This document shows positions 8,662-17,601 of a stretch of 64,000 nucleotides of DNA, in pieces. The position numbers and the translations under genes are program-made. Position 1 is the stretch's first letter. Each line of letters begins with the position of its first letter. A model generated the notes under the pieces. It saw only the letters and a program-made list of their open reading frames with translations. It did not search any database and was not told the DNA's origin. This stretch comes from an uncultured Eubacteriales bacterium. Lineage in GTDB: Bacteria > Bacillota > Clostridia > Oscillospirales > Oscillospiraceae. The stretch covers positions 6,510 to 70,509 of the forward strand of contig URAM01000006.1 of NCBI GenBank assembly GCA_900545815.1. The letters are read 5' to 3'.

Positions 8662-9576
8662 TTATTTCCGCATGGACAGCTTTCGCAGCACTTCCTGGAA
8701 GTAGTCCGGCAACGGACACTCCACCTCCATCCGCTCCCCTGTTCTGGGGTGCTGGAAAGCCAGTTTTCTGGCGTGGAGGCACTGTCCGGTCAGACCGAAG
8801 GTCTCCTTCCGCTTCCCACCGTACACCGGATCGCCCAGCACTGGGTGCCCGATATAGGCCATGTGGACACGGATTTGGTGGGTGCGGCCAGTCTCCAGGT
8901 TGCACTGGATGTGGGTATAGCCCGAATAGCGCTCCAGCACCTTCCAATGGGTCACCGCCCGTCGGCCATCCGCTGCCACAGCCATCCGCTTCCGGTCGGT
9001 GCGATGGCGGGCGATGGGGGCATCCACGGTGCCGGTCTCCGCTCGGAAGCTGCCCACCACAATGGCCTCGTAGGTGCGCGCCAAGGAGTGGTCTTGGAGC
9101 TGCTCGGACAAGCTCAGGTGAGCCATATCGTTTTTGGCCGCGATGATGAGTCCGCTGGTGTCTCGGTCGATACGGTGGACGATACCTGGCCGCAGCTGGC
9201 CGTTGATGCCGGAGAGGGAATCGCCGCAGGCGTAGAGCAGGGCGTTGACCAAGGTGCCATCTGAGTGGCCGGGGGCGGGGTGTACCACCATGCCCACCGG
9301 TTTGTTGACCACAATGACATCCTGATCCTCATAGACCACATCTAGGGGGATGTTTTGGGACAGGACTTCCACCGGCTCCGGTTCCGGCAGCTGGACGATC
9401 ACGGTATCGCCCGCAGAAAACTTGGTATTTTTCTTCGCCGCTTTTCCGTTCGCCGTCACCCTTCCCTGTTCCAGCAGCTTTTGCGCACCGCTGCGGGTGA
9501 GGGTATCCACGGTCTGGGCTAGGAACTGATCTGCACGCTGGCCAGCCTGTTCCACCGTCAAGGTGAGCTGGCTCAT
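8662..9576 (-). CDS. 23S rRNA pseudouridine synthase, RluA/RluD family
   Basis: Converts specific uridines in rRNA to pseudouridine. The 304-aa protein has an N-terminal S4 RNA-binding domain (about residues 14-75) and the catalytic motif HRIDRDTSGL near residue 135, which holds the nucleophilic Asp. The DxxTSG and GRTHQIRVH signatures match the RluD/YlyB group, but the target position cannot be assigned. Its ATG overlaps the lspA stop (ATGA); lspA-rluD-like is a classic Firmicute pair. Confidence 0.94.
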   Translation of the reverse strand: MSQLTLTVEQAGQRADQFLAQTVDTLTRSGAQKLLEQGRVTANGKAAKKNTKFSAGDTVIVQLPEPEPVEVLSQNIPLDVVYEDQDVIVVNKPVGMVVHPAPGHSDGTLVNALLYACGDSLSGINGQLRPGIVHRIDRDTSGLIIAAKNDMAHLSLSEQLQDHSLARTYEAIVVGSFRAETGTVDAPIARHRTDRKRMAVAADGRRAVTHWKVLERYSGYTHIQCNLETGRTHQIRVHMAYIGHPVLGDPVYGGKRKETFGLTGQCLHARKLAFQHPRTGERMEVECPLPDYFQEVLRKLSMRK

Positions 9577-10064
9577 TTCTTTCGCTTGCCTCTGATCTCC
9601 CGCTTGCCATGGACGCGCTCGCAGCGATCCCAGAAGAAAAGAACATAGATGACCAGGAGGATGGCGCCCACTACCACAAAGATGTCCGCCACGTTAAAGA
9701 CGGCAAATTTCACAAAGAGCACCTGGATCATATCGGTCACATAACCCATAAAGAACCGGTCGATCAGGTTGCCCACTGCGCCGGCCAGGATAAGCATAAG
9801 GGTGAAGCGGCCAAAGGGGTGGCGCATCCACTTGCAGGCGATGGCCAGGATGAGCAGGAGGGAAACCACCAGGGAGATCACTGCCAAAATTGTGGTGTAC
9901 TGGTCAAAGGAGGAAAAGGCTGCGCCGGTGTTCTGCACATAATTCAACCCCAGCCAGTTGGGAATCAGGACTTTGGTGGCCCCTACCGCCATGGTAGCAC
10001 GGATATAGAATTTCGTGGCCTGATCCAGGATGACAAGCAGTGCTGCAATGACAAAGAAAATCAT
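9573..10064 (-). CDS. lspA: Lipoprotein signal peptidase II
   Basis: Membrane aspartyl protease that removes signal peptides from prolipoproteins. The 163-aa protein has four predicted membrane helices, the family start VILDQATKF and the two catalytic Asp motifs GNLIDR and FNVADIFVVVG. Its basic tail ends in KREIRGKRKK. It is upstream of and coupled to the pseudouridine synthase gene. The helicase stop is 46 bp upstream on the same strand. Confidence 0.96.
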   Translation of the reverse strand: MIFFVIAALLVILDQATKFYIRATMAVGATKVLIPNWLGLNYVQNTGAAFSSFDQYTTILAVISLVVSLLLILAIACKWMRHPFGRFTLMLILAGAVGNLIDRFFMGYVTDMIQVLFVKFAVFNVADIFVVVGAILLVIYVLFFWDRCERVHGKREIRGKRKK

Positions 10065-10110
10065 AAACTATCAGCTCCTTTTTCTATTTGCTGGTCCGTT
10101 TTTGAAAGGT

Positions 10111-12198
10111 TTATCGCTTTTTCAGGTCGCTGAGGTAATAGGGTTTCATCAGGGAGCTTTGCTCGGTAGAATCCTTCTGACGGGAATGGCTGATGGGCTG
10201 AGGCGGTCTGGACGGCTTTGCCCGTTTCGGGGGGTTGGCTTTGGAATGTTCGCCCCTGCCGCCGGACTTCTGAGCGCTGCCCTGCTTGGCCTTGGGCTCC
10301 TTGCCCTGCTGGGTCGGTGCTATCACAGCAGGCTTAGCTTTGGCGCCATTGGGCTTCTTGCCGCTCCGCCGTTTCCGGCTGTTTTTCGGCTTCTGCTCCC
10401 CCGTCACCGCAGTTGCCTTGCTGGGCTGCGCTGTCTGCTTGCGCTTGGTCGAATCCGTCTCTTTTCCAGAAGGCGTTCCGCTTTTTTTCCGCCGGCGCTC
10501 CGGCTTCTTTCTGGCCAGCAGCCGATCAGTGGCATCCTTGCCTTGGGTCATCTCCGGTTCGCTGTCCTCTGGCCGCAGGCGCGAGGAGAAGGTTTCCTTC
10601 AGCTCCCCGCCCGGCAGCAGAGACACTCGGCTGAGGGAAGGCACCACCCGGCGGGCAGGCCGCTTATATTTGCGGGTCAAAATGTCCTTGCTGTCAAAGG
10701 GCGTATTGTTGTCCAGCATCTGCTCTGTCCGAGGCGGCAGCAAATCCAGAGAGTAGTAGGGGATCTCCCCCTCCTCTGACCACACCGGCGCAGCCGGTTG
10801 GGCTTGCTGTCCTGCCGGTTCCTCCGGTTGAAGGACTGGCACAGCTTTTGTCGCCGTCAGAGCAGACTTGGCCTGCTCTTTTTTCTTCGCCTTTTTCTTT
10901 CCGTTTCCAGACGGATCCAGCACCGGCGTCACCTGGGCATCGGCCTTGGCCGTCTCCCCTTTCCGGGCGTTGCGGCGCTCCTGCGCCGCCTTTCGGGACT
11001 CCTGATCCTCTGGGTTGATGATCTTCCCCCGTTTGTCCCGTACCGGCGCTTCAAAGCGCTGCATGGGCCAGGGGTGATCTGCTGCCTTAGGCACCTGCTT
11101 GCCCATGAGCTTCTCCACCTCTTTCAGCAGGGGCTGTTCCACATAATCGTAGAGAGTGAAGGCCACGCCCTCATGGCCTGCTCGGCCGGTTCGGCCGATG
11201 CGGTGGATATAGGTCTCCGGCACTTCAGGCAGGTTGTAGTTGAACACGCAGGGCATATCCTGGATGTCTAAGCCGCGGGCGGCGATGTCAGTGGCCACCA
11301 GCACCCGAATCTTTCCCGATTTGAAGTTGGCCAGGGCGGTCTGACGGGCGGTCTGCGATTTATTGCCGTGGATGGCAGCGGCGGAGACTCCTGCGCGGTT
11401 CAGGTCACGGCTGACCTTGTCCGCCCCATGTTTGGTGCGGGTAAAAACCAGGGCGGAGGAGATCTGTTTCTGCTCCAAGATCCAGACCATCAGCTTGGTC
11501 TTGTTCTCCCGATCTACCGGCCAAGCGGACTGCTGGATGACCTCCACTGGGGAGGACACCGGATCCACAGCCACCCGTGCCGGATGGTCTAAAAGGCGGT
11601 TGACTAAGTCCATGATCTCATCGGGCATGGTGGCGGAGAAGAACAGGGTCTGCTTTTTTTCCGGCAGCCACTTTAGAATCTTCCGCACATCATGGATGAA
11701 TCCCATGTCCAGCATCCGGTCTGCCTCGTCCAGCACGAAGATCTCCAGCTGGGACAAGTCCAGCAGCCCCTGTCCGTACAAATCAGCCAAACGGCCTGGG
11801 GTGGCAATGAGGATCTCCGCCCCAGCCTGGATGGCGTCCACCTGGGGCTTTTGACCCACGCCGCCATAGATAACCACGCTCTTTAGGGGCAGGTACTTGC
11901 CATAGTGTTCCACCTGCTCCTGGTTCTGAATGGCCAGCTCCCGCGTGGGCGTCAGAACCAGTGCCCGGATCGGGGGCTTGCCCTGTTTGCCGGTCACTGG
12001 GTGCTGGGTGAGCCGTTGCAGGATAGGCACCGCAAAGGCGCAGGTTTTTCCCGTTCCGGTTCGGGCGCTGCCCAGCACATCCCGACCTTCCAAAGCCGGG
12101 GGGATGGCACCAGCCTGGATGGCAGTAGGCTGGGTATATCCTTGCTCAGACAGTGCCCTTCGGATGGGTTCGATTAACTGTAACTGTTCAAAATCCAA
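10111..12198 (-). CDS. DEAD-box ATP-dependent RNA helicase with long basic tail
   Basis: RNA helicase, probably acting in ribosome assembly or mRNA decay. The core (about residues 1-370) shows the Q motif, Walker A ARTGTGKT near residue 45, DEAD near 155, SAT and HRIGRTGR. The remaining roughly 320 residues are a Lys/Pro/Gln-rich, low-complexity tail ending in DLKKR, which is unusually long and probably binds RNA. The start appears to be TTG at 12198, about 10 nt after AAGGAG. The 141-bp leader contains three hairpins, which suggests control at the RNA level. It resembles RhlE/CshA proteins; the subtype is not certain. Confidence 0.93.
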   Translation of the reverse strand: MDFEQLQLIEPIRRALSEQGYTQPTAIQAGAIPPALEGRDVLGSARTGTGKTCAFAVPILQRLTQHPVTGKQGKPPIRALVLTPTRELAIQNQEQVEHYGKYLPLKSVVIYGGVGQKPQVDAIQAGAEILIATPGRLADLYGQGLLDLSQLEIFVLDEADRMLDMGFIHDVRKILKWLPEKKQTLFFSATMPDEIMDLVNRLLDHPARVAVDPVSSPVEVIQQSAWPVDRENKTKLMVWILEQKQISSALVFTRTKHGADKVSRDLNRAGVSAAAIHGNKSQTARQTALANFKSGKIRVLVATDIAARGLDIQDMPCVFNYNLPEVPETYIHRIGRTGRAGHEGVAFTLYDYVEQPLLKEVEKLMGKQVPKAADHPWPMQRFEAPVRDKRGKIINPEDQESRKAAQERRNARKGETAKADAQVTPVLDPSGNGKKKAKKKEQAKSALTATKAVPVLQPEEPAGQQAQPAAPVWSEEGEIPYYSLDLLPPRTEQMLDNNTPFDSKDILTRKYKRPARRVVPSLSRVSLLPGGELKETFSSRLRPEDSEPEMTQGKDATDRLLARKKPERRRKKSGTPSGKETDSTKRKQTAQPSKATAVTGEQKPKNSRKRRSGKKPNGAKAKPAVIAPTQQGKEPKAKQGSAQKSGGRGEHSKANPPKRAKPSRPPQPISHSRQKDSTEQSSLMKPYYLSDLKKR

Positions 12199-12339
12199 AG
12201 GTTGAATGCTCCTTCAGGCGGCCAAAAGACGCCGCCTACTCTCAAATTTGGTTCCGTCATTCTGACGGCAGGGAGGCAGCCGGAATTGCTCTGTTTCCTT
12301 CCTCCCATCCGTTCCCATCGAACGGAGCCGATGCAGTTT
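12199..12339 (-). other. Helicase gene leader with three hairpins
   Basis: On the minus strand the leader can fold TCCGTTC/GAACGGA (near 12310), CCGTCA/TGACGG (near 12260) and GGCGGC/GCCGCC (near 12230) just before the ribosome site. No T-run follows, so they are not clear terminators. No known riboswitch was recognised. Confidence 0.4.
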
Positions 12340-13002
12340 TTAGGCTTCTGATAACCCCGCCATCCGGCGCATGGGGACACGCAGGAAGTGATTGACCAGG
12401 GCGATGACCCGTCCCGTAAACAGAACTGTGGCCACGGTTCCCAAGCCAATGCCAATGACCGTGCCGCCCAGGATGAGACTCAGCGTCACAGTCACCGCCG
12501 CACAGGCCAAGTCAAAGAGGTTTTTGCATAACCCCATACTCTTACCGCTGCGCTGGCTGATGCTGTCCACTAAGCCATCTGCCGGATTGGGCGCCAGCTC
12601 CATGTTGACCATCATGCACACACCGGTGCCAGTGAGCAGGATAGCCAGTGCCAACAAGGTCAAGCGCAGGGGCCAGGAGGGATCGGGAAAGGACAGGGTT
12701 TTGCTATACCATCCTACCAGCCAGCCGGAAAGAAAACTGACCGGAAACTGTAACACGTCCAAAATCCCAAACCGCCGCCCCTTGATGGGCAGCTGTGCTG
12801 CCACGCAGAGCAGGTAAAAGAGGGTGACCACCCAGCCCAGATCCCATCCAAAGAGGACGGAGAGGCTGTTGGGCACGGAGATGATCGGTGAGACACCCAG
12901 CAAGGTCTTGGTGTTCAGGGTGATGCCGCAGGTGAGCACCAGCATCCCGACCCCATAGCAGACCAGTCGTCTCATCCAATGTTTTACACTTTGTTCCTTC
13001 AT
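12340..13002 (-). CDS. YczE/YitT-like multi-pass membrane protein
   Basis: A 220-aa integral membrane protein with about five hydrophobic segments, including GVGMLVLTCGITLN, LLALAILLTGTGVCMMVN and VIGIGLGTVATVLFTG. The pattern and the PNPADGLVDSIS motif resemble the YczE family of uncharacterised Bacillus membrane proteins. The biochemical role is unknown. The ATG at 13002 (MKEQSVKHW) has AGGCAGGA upstream and a good promoter at 13043-13071; the open frame extends 24 codons further back through that promoter, so the shorter start is chosen. Confidence 0.8.
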   Translation of the reverse strand: MKEQSVKHWMRRLVCYGVGMLVLTCGITLNTKTLLGVSPIISVPNSLSVLFGWDLGWVVTLFYLLCVAAQLPIKGRRFGILDVLQFPVSFLSGWLVGWYSKTLSFPDPSWPLRLTLLALAILLTGTGVCMMVNMELAPNPADGLVDSISQRSGKSMGLCKNLFDLACAAVTVTLSLILGGTVIGIGLGTVATVLFTGRVIALVNHFLRVPMRRMAGLSEA

Positions 13003-13042
13003 AATTCCTGCCTCTTGAAGTCTAACATTCGGCCAGTATAAT

Positions 13043-13071
13043 ATTATACCAAAATCGCTCAACCTGCGCAA
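13043..13071 (-). promoter_or_regulatory. Promoter of the YczE-like gene
   Basis: TTGCGC, 17 bp, TATAAT with an extended TGG, between the xpt stop and the YczE-like start. Confidence 0.7.
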
Positions 13072-13080
13072 CAAAAACGG

Positions 13081-13650
13081 TCAGCAAAATACGATCTCTC
13101 CCTCGTGCATCTCTTTCACCCGTGCCAGAGATTCCACTCGCACCCCTTTGGCGCGAATCCGTTCGCCGCCAGGCTGGAACGCCTTCTCCACAGCGATACC
13201 GGCACCAACAACCGTGGCCCCTGCCTGCTGCACCAGATCGATCAGCCCTTCCAGCGCGGCGCCGTTGGCCAGAAAATCGTCAATGATGAGCACGCGATCC
13301 TCCGGATTCAGATAGGGCTTTGCCACGATGACATGGTTGACAATACCGTGGGTAAAGGAGGCCACCTGAGTGGTGTAGAACTCCCCGCTCAGGTTTCGGG
13401 TCTTGCTCTTTTTGGCAAAGACCACAGGACAGTGGAAATACTGGGCGGCTACGCAGGCCATGCCGATGCCGGAGGCTTCGATGGTGAGGATCTTGTTCAC
13501 CCGTTCGTCCTTAAACAGACGATACCATTCCTTTCCCATCTCGTTGAACAGTTCGATGTCCATCTGGTGGTTCAAAAAGCCGTCCACCTTCAGGACATCC
13601 TCATTTAAGGCGCGGCCATCTTTCAAAATGCGCTCTTCTAGCAATTTCAT
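13081..13650 (-). CDS. xpt: Xanthine phosphoribosyltransferase
   Basis: Salvages xanthine to XMP with PRPP. The length (189 aa) matches the family. [12 protein letters not shown] is the typical start and [14 protein letters not shown] is the PRPP-binding loop. The leader from its promoter is only about 45 nt, too short for the guanine riboswitch that often controls xpt, and no partner pbuX transporter gene follows. AAGGAGAT precedes the ATG. Confidence 0.95.
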   Translation of the reverse strand: MKLLEERILKDGRALNEDVLKVDGFLNHQMDIELFNEMGKEWYRLFKDERVNKILTIEASGIGMACVAAQYFHCPVVFAKKSKTRNLSGEFYTTQVASFTHGIVNHVIVAKPYLNPEDRVLIIDDFLANGAALEGLIDLVQQAGATVVGAGIAVEKAFQPGGERIRAKGVRVESLARVKEMHEGEIVFC

Positions 13651-13699
13651 GGTGCTCTATCTCCTTCCGAATACTTCGGTTTTTTATTGGAACCTTTTT

Positions 13700-13728
13700 A
13701 TTTTACTGCACGGGCAAAACGCTGACAA
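13700..13728 (-). promoter_or_regulatory. Promoter of xpt
   Basis: TTGTCA, 17 bp, TAAAAT, about 50 bp upstream of the xpt ATG. Confidence 0.65.
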
Positions 13729-13740
13729 GACGGACGGGAC

Positions 13741-13782
13741 AAAAAAAGCCGAAAAAAGCGAGATTTCTCGCTTTTTTCGGCT
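13741..13782 (-). terminator. Intrinsic terminator of the two-component operon
   Basis: A 17-bp stem (AGCCGAAAAAAGCGAGA and its complement) with a minimal loop, followed on the minus strand by seven T. It is just past the histidine kinase stop. Confidence 0.9.
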
Positions 13783-13792
13783 TCTCAGCAAA

Positions 13793-14935
13793 TTATGCAG
13801 TCTCCTCGATCTCCTCCGCCGGCTGTTCCACCCAGGGCAGGACGAGGGTGAATCGGGAGCCCAAGCCCTGTTTGCTGGACACCTGAATCCAGCCGCCGTG
13901 GCGGACGGCGATCCACTGGGCGATGGACAGTCCCAAGCCGGTGCCGCCGGTCTGGCGGGTGCGAGATTCATCGGTGCGGTAGAACCGCTGAAAGACCTTG
14001 GGCAAATCCGCTGGAGCGATGCCCTGACCAGTGTCGCTGACGGACAACTGGACTATGCCCTCCTTCCCCTTGAGCCGGACGAACAGGGCGCCGCCCTCTG
14101 GGGTGTATTTCACAGCGTTGTCTACCAAGATGCGCAGGGCTTGTTTCAGCAGGCCGGTGTCTCCGTAAAACCGGATCCCCGGCTGGATAGCACTGCCCAC
14201 CTGACGGCCAGTCTCCAGCAGCTCGGTCTCTCGGTACACTTCATCCACCACAGCGGACAGATCAAAGGCTTTGAAATGAACCGTCTGGGTGTTGTTGTCC
14301 CCACGGGCTAGGAATAACAACTGCTCCACCAGGGTGGCCATAGAATCTGCCTCCGCCCGGATAGCGCTGATGGCCTCCTGCCGCACCGCCGGGTCATCTT
14401 TCCCCCACCGATCCAGCATATTGGCGTAGCCCTGGATGACTGCGATGGGAGTGCGCAGCTCATGGGAGGCATCGGAGACAAACCTTGCCTGCACCTGGTA
14501 TTCTCGGTCGATGCGCTCCAGCATGGCATTGATGGCGCTGGCCAGGGCGCGCAGCTCCTCCTGTCCGCCGGGGATGGGGATGCGGCTGGTCTTTAGGCTG
14601 TCTACGTTGATGCCGTCCAGCCGCTTTGCCAGTCGACGCAGTGTGTCTGTATCCACCCGCTCGCCGTTTAAGGCATCCGCCGTCTCCTCCAGCGCTCGGA
14701 TGGGGGCAAACATCTGCTGGACGATCTGGGTATTCTTCTGCATCCCCAGCAGCAGCGCCACCACCTCCGCCGCCAACAGCAGCCACCACGCCTTTCCCAC
14801 ACCGGAAAAAAACAGAAAGACCACCGCATCCAGCACTAGGTATCCAGCCAAGCTGCGGAAAAACAGCCGATTGATGAGCTTCCGTGCCGCATAGGGCAGC
14901 TCCGGAGTGTGGAAAAGATTCTGGTACAGATCCAT
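13793..14935 (-). CDS. Sensor histidine kinase, HAMP-HisKA-HATPase
   Basis: Membrane sensor kinase of a two-component system; signal unknown. The 380-aa protein has two close N-terminal membrane segments (about residues 28-65) with almost no extracellular loop, then a HAMP-like linker, the HisKA motif SDASHELRTP with phospho-His near residue 157, and the ATP-binding boxes DNAVKYTPEGG, DTGQGIAP and GTGLGLSIA. The short loop suggests sensing within or at the membrane. The gene starts 1 nt after the response regulator stop. Confidence 0.95.
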   Translation of the reverse strand: MDLYQNLFHTPELPYAARKLINRLFFRSLAGYLVLDAVVFLFFSGVGKAWWLLLAAEVVALLLGMQKNTQIVQQMFAPIRALEETADALNGERVDTDTLRRLAKRLDGINVDSLKTSRIPIPGGQEELRALASAINAMLERIDREYQVQARFVSDASHELRTPIAVIQGYANMLDRWGKDDPAVRQEAISAIRAEADSMATLVEQLLFLARGDNNTQTVHFKAFDLSAVVDEVYRETELLETGRQVGSAIQPGIRFYGDTGLLKQALRILVDNAVKYTPEGGALFVRLKGKEGIVQLSVSDTGQGIAPADLPKVFQRFYRTDESRTRQTGGTGLGLSIAQWIAVRHGGWIQVSSKQGLGSRFTLVLPWVEQPAEEIEETA

Positions 14936-14936
14936 C

Positions 14937-15623
14937 TCAATCCCCCCGAATCACATAGCCCACCCCACGCACCGTTTCGATCAGGTGGATGCCGAACACC
15001 TCGTCCAGCTTGGAGCGGAGGAACCGGATATATACGTCCACGGTGTTGGTCTCCCCCACATAGTCATAGCCCCAGACTGTGTTCAAAATAGCGCTGCGGG
15101 AGAGCACCTTTCCTTTGTGCTCCAGCAGACAGGCCAGCAGATCAAACTCCCGACGGGTCAGCTCCACTGGGGTGCCGTTGACGGTGACCTTCCGGCTGTC
15201 CGGATCCAAAGTCACAGGGCCGGCGGTGAACTGGTGGGATTGGCTCTCCTGTCGGCCACCGGCGCTGCGGAGAGCGGCTCGGATGCGGGCCAGCAGCTCC
15301 TCGATGGCAAAGGGCTTGGTCACATAGTCGTCTGCGCCGGAGTCCAGTCCAGCCACCTTATCCACTACCGTGTCCCGTGCCGTGAGCAGGATGACGGGAG
15401 CACTCCCGCCATCCTTCCGGTAGCGGCGCAGGACTTCCAGACCGTTGAGGCCAGGGAGCAAAATATCCAGCAGAATCAGGTCATGCTCACCGGAGAGCGC
15501 ACGCTCCAGGCCAGTGCGGCCATCCAGCGCCTTTTCCACCTGGTATCCTTCATAGGTCAGCTCCAGCTCTACCATACGAGCCAGCTTTTCCTCGTCCTCT
15601 ACGATCAAAATGCGGTTTGCCAT
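14937..15623 (-). CDS. OmpR/PhoB-family response regulator
   Basis: DNA-binding partner of the adjacent kinase. The 228-aa protein has a receiver domain with acidic EDEE at residues 9-12, phospho-acceptor Asp53 (LLDILLPG) and Lys in VTKPF near 102. A winged-helix effector domain (RREFDLLACLLEHKG, TVDVYIRFLRSKLDE) follows. It sits between a UBA/DUF4342-type membrane gene and the kinase with gaps of 7 and 1 nt, so the three form one operon. Targets are unknown. Confidence 0.95.
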   Translation of the reverse strand: MANRILIVEDEEKLARMVELELTYEGYQVEKALDGRTGLERALSGEHDLILLDILLPGLNGLEVLRRYRKDGGSAPVILLTARDTVVDKVAGLDSGADDYVTKPFAIEELLARIRAALRSAGGRQESQSHQFTAGPVTLDPDSRKVTVNGTPVELTRREFDLLACLLEHKGKVLSRSAILNTVWGYDYVGETNTVDVYIRFLRSKLDEVFGIHLIETVRGVGYVIRGD

Positions 15624-15630
15624 TTGTGCT

Positions 15631-16179
15631 TCACTCCCCGTTCTTTGGATTTTTGGGGCGGATGTTCCGCCGCACCTGGTCTACCACAGTCTCTGCCCCA
15701 TCATCCAGCTTTTCCATCACATCCTGCACCATCTGGCTGCGTCCAAGATTGGGTCCCACCAGACGATAACGCCAGCCCAGGAAAAAGCCCACCACCAGCA
15801 GCAGTGCCACCACCCACCAGGCCAACGCCAACAGAGCCAGCAAAGCCGCCATGGGGCACTCCATGCTCCGGTCATCGGAATCCTTCCGATAGGCTTCCAG
15901 CCGATTGTCCACCAGCCAATTCCACGCAGTGACCAGCCAGTTTTGCTTTTCCTGAGCCGGCTCTGATTCCGGTGCTGTTTGGTTTGGCGGCTCTGCGGTC
16001 ACGCCATCCTTGGTGGAATAGGTGCAGACACCGGCATCGGCAATGATCCCCTGCTGTTCCAGCCACACCAGGGCGTCCAGCAAATCCCCGCCGCAGGCTT
16101 CCAATGCATCGCGTGCCTGTTCGGGAGAAACGCCGGTGTGGGCGCACAAACGCTCAATCTGTTGTTCCATTTGGCTCAC
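15631..16179 (-). CDS. UBA-like/DUF4342-type membrane protein in two-component operon
   Basis: Function not known. About 182 aa. The N-terminal IERLCAHTGVSPEQARDALE region looks like a UBA/TS-N three-helix fold. A polar linker follows, then one long hydrophobic stretch (MAALLALLALAWWVVALLLV) and a charged C-terminal tail ending PKNPKNGE. This arrangement resembles DUF4342-type proteins. The start is uncertain: GTG at 16179 has AAAGGG at about 11 nt, GTG at 16188 is too close to it, and ATG at 16170 is too far. It is the first gene of the regulator-kinase operon, so it may modulate or sense for that system. Confidence 0.75.
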   Translation of the reverse strand: MSQMEQQIERLCAHTGVSPEQARDALEACGGDLLDALVWLEQQGIIADAGVCTYSTKDGVTAEPPNQTAPESEPAQEKQNWLVTAWNWLVDNRLEAYRKDSDDRSMECPMAALLALLALAWWVVALLLVVGFFLGWRYRLVGPNLGRSQMVQDVMEKLDDGAETVVDQVRRNIRPKNPKNGE

Positions 16180-16271
16180 AGGGGTCACCGCCCTTTCCGT
16201 TCAAGTTACCCCTAGTATACACCGGAAACCTTTGCAGGTCTTTGGCCTTTTCTTAAAGAGGGATTAAAAAC

Positions 16272-17444
16272 TCAGATGCGAGCCACGCCGCTGGCCTTGG
16301 CGGCCTCTGCCACGGCGTGAGCCACGGCGGGACACACAACATCGTCAAAGGCGTAGGGCAGGATGTAATCTGCGCTGAGCTTGTCCTCCGGCACCAGGTT
16401 GGCCAGAGCCTGAGCGGCGGCGATCTTCATGGCATCGTTGATGTCAGACGCACGCACATCGAAGGTGCCGCGGAAAATACCGGGGAAGGCCAGGACGTTA
16501 TTGATCTGATTGGGGAAGTCACTGCGGCCAGTGCCCACCACAGCGGCGCCAGCTTTCTTGGCCAGGTCGGGCATGATCTCCGGCGTAGGATTGGCCATGG
16601 GGAACAGGATGGCATCCTTGGCCATGGTCTGAACCATCTCTGAGGTCACCATACCGGGAGCGGAAACGCCGATGAACACATCAGCACCCACCAGCATTTC
16701 CGCCAGAGTGCCGGAACGCTTCTCTCGGTTGGTGATGGCGGCGATCTCCTGCTTGGCTGGATTCAGGTCGGGACGGCCCTCATAGATGGCGCCCTTTCGG
16801 TCGCACATGATGACGTCAGTCAGTCCACGGGCGATGAGCAGGCGGATGATGGCAGTACCGGCCGCACCGGCGCCGCAGGTGACCACTCGCACATCGTGGA
16901 TGTCCTTGCCCACCACCTTCAGGGCGTTGGTCAGGGCAGCCAAGACCACCACGGCGGTGCCGTGCTGGTCATCGTGGAAGATGGGGATGGAGCAGCGCTC
17001 CTTCAGCTTCCGCTCGATCTCAAAGCACCGTGGGGCGGCAATGTCCTCCAGATTGATCCCGCCGAAGCTGCCCTGGAGCAGGGCGATGGTGTTGACGATC
17101 TCATCCACGTCCTTGCTGTCAATGCACAAGGGCACAGCGTCCACGCCGCCAAAGGCTTTGAACAGGACGCATTTGCCCTCCATCACCGGCATCCCAGCCA
17201 CTGGGCCGATGTCACCCAGCCCCAGCACAGCGGTGCCATCGGTGACCACAGCCACCGTATTGCCACGGCCGGTGAGGGTATAGCTCTTTGCCGGATCTGC
17301 CTGGATCTCCAAGCAGGGCTGCGCCACACCTGGGGTATAGGCCAGAGAGAGCGCCTCCTTGTCATGGATCTCCATCTTTGGCACGGTTTCCAACTTTCCG
17401 TGCCACTTTTTATGTAATTTCAAGGATTCTTCTGCATAATTCAT
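16272..17444 (-). CDS. Malic enzyme (NAD(P)-dependent, MaeB/YtsJ-type catalytic part)
   Basis: Oxidatively decarboxylates malate to pyruvate in the cytoplasm. The 390-aa protein is the short bacterial form without a phosphotransacetylase tail. The malic signature SLAYTPGVAQPC is near the N-terminus; FHDDQHGTAVVVLAAL and the Rossmann GAGAAGTAI follow. The ATG at 17444 follows TGAGGAAAA; the frame stays open 31 codons upstream over the promoter, so the short start is preferred. It is monocistronic by layout. Cofactor choice is not assigned. Confidence 0.93.
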   Translation of the reverse strand: MNYAEESLKLHKKWHGKLETVPKMEIHDKEALSLAYTPGVAQPCLEIQADPAKSYTLTGRGNTVAVVTDGTAVLGLGDIGPVAGMPVMEGKCVLFKAFGGVDAVPLCIDSKDVDEIVNTIALLQGSFGGINLEDIAAPRCFEIERKLKERCSIPIFHDDQHGTAVVVLAALTNALKVVGKDIHDVRVVTCGAGAAGTAIIRLLIARGLTDVIMCDRKGAIYEGRPDLNPAKQEIAAITNREKRSGTLAEMLVGADVFIGVSAPGMVTSEMVQTMAKDAILFPMANPTPEIMPDLAKKAGAAVVGTGRSDFPNQINNVLAFPGIFRGTFDVRASDINDAMKIAAAQALANLVPEDKLSADYILPYAFDDVVCPAVAHAVAEAAKASGVARI

Positions 17445-17510
17445 CTGTTTTTCCTCAATTCTTTCTATTACGATGGGATGGTTTTCTCTTATTAAAGCAG
17501 TAAAGATTAT

Positions 17511-17539
17511 TATACCGTCCCCACCCTCATTTGACAATC
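17511..17539 (-). promoter_or_regulatory. Promoter of the malic enzyme gene
   Basis: TTGTCA, 17 bp, TATAAT, 67 bp upstream of the ATG. Confidence 0.75.
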
Positions 17540-17601
17540 CTTCCCCCGCCGGATTCCAGTGCGTTCTGACGGCAGGTTTTGTGAATTATGTCATGTCCTC
17601 C

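Noticed and set aside
13651..13700. Guanine riboswitch on xpt
   Set aside because: The leader after the promoter is under 50 nt and lacks the conserved purine-aptamer core.
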